Shown here piece after piece: positions 24,983-34,200 of a stretch of DNA of 34,971 nucleotides. Under the pieces are notes generated by a model. It was given only the letters and a program-made list of their open reading frames with translations, searched no databases and was not told where the DNA came from. Position 1 is the stretch's first letter. The number at the start of each line of letters is the position of its first letter. The position numbers and the translations under genes are program-made. Origin of the DNA: Bacteroidales bacterium (lineage in GTDB: Bacteria > Bacteroidota > Bacteroidia > Bacteroidales > P3); the NCBI GenBank assembly GCA_017509045.1, contig JAFWQP010000002.1, forward strand, positions 1 through 34,971. The letters run 5' to 3'.

Positions 24983-25109
24983 GGGTATAATTTTAACAGA
25001 GGGTGGACACACCATGTCTTCGCTTTGCCTTCGCTCTGCCTCCACTCCCAAAGATGGAGGCAAAGCGTATTCAAAAAGGGATGAAACAGCCCTCAACTTC
25101 ACCTATCCA
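24983..25109. repeat. dispersed repeat family B, copy 2
   Basis: It aligns with 559-687 from GGGTATAA to CTATCCA. CGCTTTGCCT (25021-25030) pairs perfectly with AGGCAAAGCG (25058-25067), and TGCCTCCA with TGGAGGCA (25037-25044, 25055-25062), so alternative hairpins are possible. It lies in the divergent gap between typA and the second giant gene. Confidence 0.6.
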
Positions 25110-25175
25110 ACTGCTGGATGAGTCAAAAAAATGTTAATAAATACAATAAAGAAAGATAAAATAAAAATAAATTAC

Positions 25176-25183
25176 TATCTTTG
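25176..25183 (+). promoter_or_regulatory. putative promoter (-7 TATCTTTG) of the second giant gene
   Basis: TATCTTTG fits TAnnTTTG. It would give a leader of about 108 nt before the ATG at 25297, much longer than for the other genes here. No clear -33 TTG is present. Confidence 0.5.
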
Positions 25184-25296
25184 TAAGTCCTTTTGCTTGT
25201 CTCAAAGGGAGTGTAATGGATTTATAAACGATTGTTATTCTGTAATATGTATCAAATAACATAATTAACTTTATTATTAACTAAAACGTATTTGTT

Positions 25297-28200
25297 ATGC
25301 AAAAACATCTACAAAGATTGTTACTTATTGTGGCGATGATGTTCGTCCCGTGGGTAACGCAAGCTCAGACCCTCGGCGAGTATACCTTCTCGACAGGTAC
25401 TAGCACGACGATGTGGATTGACATGAGCACTGCAACACAAATCCTAACCCCAACGGGTAGCGACGGCCTTGCCTCATCGTTGCGAAGTATCGGGTTTAGT
25501 TTCCCTTTTGGGGAAGACGACTACACGCAGTATTCCGTCAATACTGATGGTAACTTGCGTCTAGGTTCCATCGTGACGGGCACGGGCAACTACTCTACGC
25601 CCTTCTCGTCATCTTATGCCAGCACCAACAATCCGAAGATTAACGCCTTCGGCTGCGATGGTTATGGCGTGTCGGGTGTCCACTACGTGAAAGCGAAGAA
25701 TACGGTGGATGCCAACAACGACTCGCTGCTTGTTGTTGAGTTTTGCACAGGTACTTACAACAATACCACGCGCAACGAGCTCTACAAGTGGCAGATTCAT
25801 CTCTATCCCACGGGCACCATTGTGATGCTCTACGGTCCATCGCCTGCTGCCGCCCCCAATGTGGCGCACCAGCAGGGTCTCTGTGTCGATGCCTCTGACG
25901 GCTGGACGATTGATGCCAACCATGTGGCAACTCATTTCACCTCAGGAACTTCTACTACGATTGCCACGGGCAACTGGCCTTCAGCAGGACGCTACTATCG
26001 TTTCGACCGTCCCGTTGTGACCTGCCCTAAGCCTACGTCGCTGACTTACGACAACCTTTCACCGTATAGTTTCGACATCAGTTGGACTGACACCAGCGAT
26101 GCCTCGGCATGGATTGTGCAGTTGCTGGCTGGTAGCACTACGGTGTATAACAATGTGGAGTACACCTATCCTGTCTATTTCACAAGTCTCACCCCTGCTA
26201 CCCATTATACGGTGCAAATTGCGGGTCTGTGCGCGAATGACGATACCAGTACTTTCCGCACACGGACGGTGCTGACTCCCTGCCTGGCTCTTGACACACT
26301 GCCATACGTGATGAATTTCGACGATGTGCCAGCTGCGACTACCACCTCGGTGGCAACGAACAACCTGCCTCCGTGTTGGACTAACCACAATACGGGCACC
26401 AGCACGTCGTATAGCGGCTACCCGATTGTGTACAGCGGCTCGGGTACCTCCCACAGTGGGAGCAACGCGATGCGTTTCTATACATATACCACCGCCGGCA
26501 CTTATAGCGACCAGATTGCCGTGATGCCGCCAACCGACTCGACGTTGCTGCCGCTGTCGAGCCTGCAGGTGCGTTTCTGGATGCGTACTACGTCTACATC
26601 TTATAACTCGCATGTGATTGTGGGTGTGATGACCGACCCGACCGATGCAAGCACCTTTGTGCCGATTGAGGATGTGTCGACTAATGCCTCTACCACCTAT
26701 ACGCAGCACACGGTGATGTTGGCTGCCTACAATGGCCCTCACGGCTATGTGGCATTCAAGGCCCCGCAGCCTACGTCGAGCTACAACGCACTGCTTATCG
26801 ACGATGTGAGTCTTGAGGAGGCTCCCTCATGTCTGCCTGTATACAACTTGGTGGAGACCCATTCGACCACCGATTCTATCTATTTATCTTGGACACCCAT
26901 CGGCACCGAGAGCCAATGGATAGTTACCGAGGGAGCTAATGAGTATGTGGTCTACGATACTGTTTTCAGTATGGGTGGTTTATCCGCCAGCACAAGCTAC
27001 ACTTTCTCGGTTCGCGCCTACTGCGGCGGCACCGACACCAGCGAGGCGGTGACTATCACTGCCCGTACCGCGTGTGGTTATATCACCACGCTGCCGTATA
27101 CGGAGAATTTCGACGGGGTGACGGGTTCTACCACTACCTCGGTGGCGGTCAACAACCTGCCTCCCTGCTGGGCTAACCACAACACGGGCACCAGCACGTC
27201 GTATAGTGGCTACCCCATGGTGTATAATAGCTCCAGCTACGCACACAGTGGCTCGCAGGCGATGCGTTTCTATACCTATACCACTACCGGCACCTATAGC
27301 GACCAGATTGCCATCATGCCGCAGACCGACTCGACGGTGCTGCCGATGACAGGTCTGCAGGTGTCGTTTTGGTTGCGTTCGACCTCTACATCGTATAACT
27401 CGCATGTGATTGTGGGTGTGATGACCGACCCGACCAATGCGAGCACCTTTGTGCCGATTGAGGATGTGTCGACCAACAGCTCTACTACATATACGCAGCA
27501 CACTGTGATGTTGGCTTCCTATACCGGCCCGCACGGCTATGTGGCGTTCAAGGCTCCTCAGCCTACGTCGAGCTACAACGCATTGCTTATCGATGATGTG
27601 AGTTTGGAGGAGGCACCTACTTGTCTGCCTGTGCAGAATATAATGCAGACTGAGGCTACCACCTCGTCGGTGACGCTCAACTGGACTGAGGTGGGTGGCG
27701 CGACACAGTGGGTGCTGGAGTACAGCACTTCGGACTTCGTTCCTGGAACAGGTGTCGGCAACATGGAGTATGTCACCTCGTTGCCCTATACGTTGAGTGG
27801 ACTGGACAGCGGTGCCAGCTACTATGTGTATGTGCATGGCGACTGCGGTGCAGGTGACACCAGCACCAATGTATTCCTGATGGCTACCACCTTGTCGGGT
27901 GGTGGCGGACTGCCCTACGTCTGCGGCTTTGAAGGAGCGGGCGACAATGATTGGAACCTGATTAACGGCTCGCAGACCAACAAGTGGTATGTGGGTACGG
28001 CTGCCCACAATACAGGCAGCAAGGGTCTGTATATATCCGACAACAACGGCACTTCGAACAATTATTCGGCAACAGAATCGTACGTCTTTGCCGTGAAGGA
28101 GTTTGAACTGCTGGCTGGCGAATATGCCTTTAGCTATGATTGGAAGTGCAACGGCGAGAGCAGCTACGACTTCTTGCGTGCAGCCATGGTGCCCGGCACC

Positions 28201-31200
28201 ACTGTGCTGACGGCGGGCAGCTACAGCGGCTTTAACAACACGTCGGGTATGCCGGCAGGCGGCTTGGCGTTGGACGGCGGTTACCGCATGAACCTTCAGA
28301 CCTCGTGGCAGACTATGACGGGCACATTCCTTATCACCACCCCTGGCACCTACAAGTGGGTGTTTATGTGGCGCAACGACGGCAGTGTAACCAACCAGCC
28401 TCCTATCGCCATCGACAATGTGATGCTGATGCAGAACACCTGCCCCGCACCTACCGTCTATGTTGACCATTTCGGAGTCGACAGCATTATCCTTGCTTGG
28501 CATCCTAATGGTGAGGAGACCTCGTGGGAGGTGATTAGCGACTCGATACAGGATATTGTCTATGACACCACTTATGCTTTTGGCGACCTGCATGGCAATA
28601 CGGCGTATCACTTCGCTGTCAGAGCCATCTGTAGTGCTGGCGACACTTCGATGCCGGCAGCCATTACGCAGCGTACCGCATGTTCCTTCATGGACACCCT
28701 GCCTTTCTTCTACGACTTTGAAGATGCCCTCACAGGTACGAGCACCACGGGAAGTACATTCGTCGACTGCTGGACCCATCTCAACAACGGCACTAGCTAC
28801 GGCGGCTACCCATACGTGGGCAACAGCACCACCTACAACCATACGCCGGGTGGCACCAAAGGTCTGTATTGGTATAACACTACCACTACAGGCACCTATG
28901 GCGACTATGAGGTCGTAGTACTGCCTCCGGTGGATACGAATATCTATCCCGCCCGTACTCTTCAGCTGCGCTTCTGGGCCAAGGCGTCCAGCAGCAGCCC
29001 TGTGTTCCAAGTGGGTGTGATGACCAACCCCGACGATGTTAACACCTTTGTGCAGGTTGCCACCGTCAATGCGAGCAACACCAACTGGCAGGAATACGAG
29101 GTGCCTCTCGGCCTCTACACCGGTGATGGTGCCTATGTGGCCTTGAAGTCGGTGCGTGCCAGCTGGACTGCATACGTCGACGACTTTACTCTCGAACTAG
29201 CTCCCACCTGCCCCCGTATCACCGATTTGCGTGCGGCAACCACAGCTGCCGCAGCCCATGTGTCGTGGGAATACAGCGCTGCTTTGGGCATTGCACCCGA
29301 AAGCTACGAGGTGGCATACCGCTACACTGCTGACACCTTCGGCACGCCTATTACTAGTACGGTATATGGCCTCAGCGAAGTTCTTACAGGGTTAGACCCC
29401 GACACCTCCTATACCTTGACTGTCACTCCCGACTGCGGTATCGACGGCTATGGTCAGTCAAAGACCATCGTGTTTAGCACTCATGCACTGCCTTGCTTGG
29501 AATGGGATACCTCTGGTGCTGGCGGGTCCTCCAGCTCTTCGGCGGTATATCCTGTGGGTACACTGGGTACTTCTACCACTAATGTGATGCCGACCAATGG
29601 CGGATACAACTATGCCTATTGTAACCATCTAATTCGTTCCAGCGAAGTCAATCTGCCCTCAGGCACTACCTACATCAGCGGCATCGACTTCAGGTTTGCT
29701 GGCACGTCGGCCATGACCAACAAGACCAACTGCACCCTCTATATGTGCCATACCAACATGACTACCTGCGACGATTTCGCCAATCCTAGCGACTTGGTGC
29801 TGGTATACGAAGGCCCGCTGAACTGTACCCCGACAACGGATGGTTGGAGCCACTTTGAGTTCAACCGTGGCACTTTCGCCTACAACGGCACCAGCAACAT
29901 GATAGTGGCCATTGTGGACAACAGTGGTGCCACCGATGGGAATGCGACATTCTACTATGAATCCATGAGTGGGTCGATAAGCCACCGCGTCTATCGCAAC
30001 GACAATCCCTATACCTTTGCCGAATTGGGTACTCAGACGGCTAGCAACTCGGTATGGCGTACCAATATGCGCCTCACCACGGGTGGCAATGGCGGTGGCA
30101 ACTGCATCACCACAGCCTCTTGTGCAGAGCCTGCCGTGATTATCGACAGTGTCCGTGAGACCGAGGCCTACCTTTCCTGGATTCCCGGCTATCAGGAGAC
30201 TTCGTGGGATGTGGAATACCGTCCCCTGAGCGACACTATTTGGACTCCTGTCATCATGGGTGTGTCGACTCCCAACGTTACCATCAGCGGCCTCACCGCT
30301 AACACTCCGTACGAGGTGAGGGTATCCCCCAACTGCACCGACACGGTGCTTTATGCCAAACTGCAGTTCCGCACCGAATGTGGCGGTACTCCAGTGCCTT
30401 TTGTTGAGCACTTCGACACATGGTCGACCACGATTGCCGACCCGCTGCCCGACTGCTGGTATAAGAAGACCAACTACAGCTCGCAGTATCCCAGCGCTTC
30501 CACCTCCTACAACCATACCCCTGGCGGTAGTAAGGCGATGTATATGTACTCCACGAGTTCTACATGGAGCTATATGGTGCTGCCTCTCTTTGCACCGCCT
30601 ATCGACTCCTTGCAGCTTAGCTTCTGGCTCTATAAGACCAACACCAGCTACCCCCACCGTCTCATTGTGGGTGTGATGACCGACCCCGCTGACGAAACCA
30701 CCTTCCAGCCTGTCGACACTGTGGCTAATGTGAACCTCTCGACATGGGAGGAATTCACCGTCATGTTCAATCACTATACCGACAGCGGACGCTATATCGC
30801 CATCAAGTCGATTGATGCTGAATACTGTTATCCTTATTTGGATGACCTTGTGGTGGATTATATCCCCTCGTGTCTGCCTGTTGAAAATCTGACAGCTACC
30901 AACATTACACAGACCTCTGCCGATATCACTTGGATCGACACCATGGGCACCTCCTCATGGACTGTCGAGTATGGTCCCTATGGCTTCACCATCGGCTCAG
31001 GCACTATCGTGACTGTTTATGACACCAGTCTGACACTCACAGGTCTTACTTCCAACACTGCATACGATGTGTATGTGTCTCCCGACTGCGTAGGCGGTTC
31101 GGCGGGCTCGGCATACATCTCCTTCCGTACTGCATGCGACTTTATACGCACCCTGCCATTCACATACGGCTTCGAAGATGCGGTGACTGGCTCGAGCAGC

Positions 31201-34200
31201 AGTGCCACCTTTGTTCCCTGTTGGGAACGCCTCAACAACGGCACCAGCTATTTCGGCTATCCATACGTTAGCAGCAGTAGCACGTATAACCACACTCCAG
31301 GAGGCACAAAGGGTCTCTATTGGTACAACACCACTACCACCGGTACATACGGCGACTATCAGATTGTAGTGCTGCCGGGTGTCGATACTACCACCTATCC
31401 CATCAACACGTTGCAGGTGAGCTTCTGGGCCAAGTCGTCCAGCACCAGCTACAGTCCCTCTTTCGAGGTGGGTGTGATGACCGACCCGACCAATGCCACA
31501 ACCTTCACATCCGTGGCTCAGGTGTATGTGGGTCCCAATACCACCTTTACCGAGTACACCGTCGCGCTGGGCACCTACACTGGCGCGGGTCAGTATGTGG
31601 CACTGCGTGCCCTGCGTCCTGTCTCTAGCTGGTATGCCTACGTTGACGACTTCACGCTGAAAGAAATGCCCAACTGTCCTGAGATTGAGCAACTGACGGT
31701 CAATCCTACCGTGTCGAATGCTCGTGTCACTTGGAGCTATAGCGACCTGCTAGGCATCACCCCCGCCAACTTTATCGTCAGATATGGCTATGCTGCCGAC
31801 TCGCTTGTGGGTGCCACCACCGTTACCACTCCCAACACCTCCATCGTCCTTACGGGTCTCACCCCCGACACGATGTATACCATCTCTGTCTCTGCACAGT
31901 GTGCCACCTCTGAGGGAGAAGCCTTTGTGCGCAATTTCAGCACACAAGGCTTGCCTTGCATACAGTGGGATACCACAAGTGGTGGTAGCAGCAGTGGTTC
32001 AAGCCCTGCAGCAACCTACGCCATCGGAACCCCAGGCACCGGCACAACCGATGTTATGCCTGTCAATGGCCAATACAATTACAGCTATTGCAACCATCTC
32101 ATTCTTTCCTCTGAGGTTAACAGCGGGGCTGTCTATTTCAGTGGCATTGATTTCCAGTATGCGGGCTCTACTCCTATGGCCAATACTACCAACTGCACCA
32201 TTTACATGTGCCATACCACAATGTCATCGTGCGACAACTTTGCTCCTGTGGCCGACCTACAGCTGGTCTATGAGGGTCCCATCAACTGCACCACTTCGGG
32301 TTGGAACCATTTCGAGTTCAACCGTGGCACGTTCGCCTACAACGGCACCAGCAACATCATAGTCGCCATCGTCAAGAATGGCACTGGCACGGAATCTGGA
32401 GCTAACTTCTACTACCAACAGACCACACCACACATGTCGCATCGTGTATATCGCAACGATACTCCCTATTCGTATGCTGACTTGGGTACTGTGACGGCAA
32501 GCAACTCTTTCTGGCGTACCAATATGCGTCTCACCACGGGTGGCAACGGCGGCATGGGCGACTGCATCCAGACAGCCACTTGCGCTGCCCCCGATGTGAT
32601 TGTCGATAGCGTTGACGTCACCACCGCTTATTTCTCATGGATACCTGGCCACACCGAAACATCGTGGAACATCGGCTATCGCGCTGTTGGTGCCACGACA
32701 TGGACTACTGTTGCCACAGGTTACACTAGCCAAACCTATACCCTCACAGGCCTGGCTCCCAACACTCGGTATGAGGTGCGCGTGGGCTCTTCTTGCTCCG
32801 ACACCACCTACTACGACATGGTTGCATTCCGCACCGGTTGCGGTCCCATCATCGCCATGCCTTGGAGTGATAACCTCGATGCCTATACTACGGGTACCAG
32901 CACCACGGGTTCGCCCTTCATAGACTGCTGGCACCACCTCAACAATGGTACCTCTTATGGCGGCTACCCCTACGTGGGCAGCAGCACCTACAACCACACG
33001 CCCGGCGGTGCACACGGTCTCTACTGGTACAACACCACTACTACCGGCACCTATGGCGACTACCAGTGCGTCGTCGTTCCTGGAGTCGACACCTCCATCA
33101 GCGTAAACGGCCTCCAGTTCAGCTTCTGGGCTAGAGCATCCTCTGCTAGTTACACTCCGGTGTTCCAAGTGGGTGTGATGACCGATCCTGACGACATCAC
33201 CACATTCGTGGGTGTGGATACTATCGTCATCACAAGTGGCACATCCTGGACTCTGGTCGAAGTACCTCTTTCCACTTACTCTGGTAGCGGTCGTTACGTC
33301 GCCCTTAAGGCCGACCGTCCCTCCAGCTCGTGGTATGCTTATGTCGACGACTTTATGCTCGACTACGTTCCCACTTGTATCTATCCGCGCAATGTCTTTG
33401 CCACCACTGCTACCACTAGCACCATCACCCTTGACTGGGTCGACATCACCCCGGCTATGCAGTGGCAGGTCGAGTACGGTCCGCAAGGTTATGTCCGTGG
33501 CACCTCGGCTGGTACCTCGATGACGGTAACGTCGCATCCCGTCTTTATCCCTGGTCTTGATACGCTGACCTCCTACGACTTCTATATCCGTCCCATCTGC
33601 ACCGTGGGTGACACAGGCCGCTGGTCGTATGCCAACACTCTCACCACTTCCATGTGCGACAACTCCGATGTCTTTGCCATTGGCAGTGCCTCCTCTGGCG
33701 GAACCACCTACTACGCACCTGTCAACAACTTCTATAACTACACCCTTTCTGAAACAATTATCGACAGTGCTGAAATTGGAGGACCTATGGACATCCAGTT
33801 CATCGCCTACTACTACGACTATTCGTCACCCTCCACTGTGAAGACCAACTGCACCATCTACTTCCAGCCCACCACGCTGAGCACCTTCAGCAGCACGTCC
33901 GATGTGGTAGCGCTCAACACTGCTACGGCGGCCAAGGTCTACTCCGGTCCGCTCAACTGCTCGCAGGGATGGAACTTCTTCGCCCTCGACACTATCTACC
34001 ACTACGATGGCAGCAGCAATTTGATGGTTATCGTCGACGACAATAGCTATGACTACGATGGTAGTGCCTATGTGTTCCGTTCCGAACCATGCACGGGCAA
34101 TAAGGTGCTCTACTACTACTCCGATTCCGATAATCCCGATGTGACATCAATCTCCTCGTCCTACAGCGGCAACAAGGCCGTTGCATCGTGGCGTCCGGTC

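Noticed and set aside
24915..25121. 68-codon plus-strand ORF upstream of the second giant
   Set aside because: It spans the typA promoter and repeat family B copy 2; composition is that of non-coding DNA.
26980..29010. 676-codon minus-strand ORF inside the second giant (and similar ones at 29659-30774, 32635-33537, 7671-8798)
   Set aside because: These are antisense shadows caused by repeated, low-complexity codons of the modular protein. They have His/Arg/Gly-rich translations, no recognisable domains, and the plus-strand frame is clearly the coding one.
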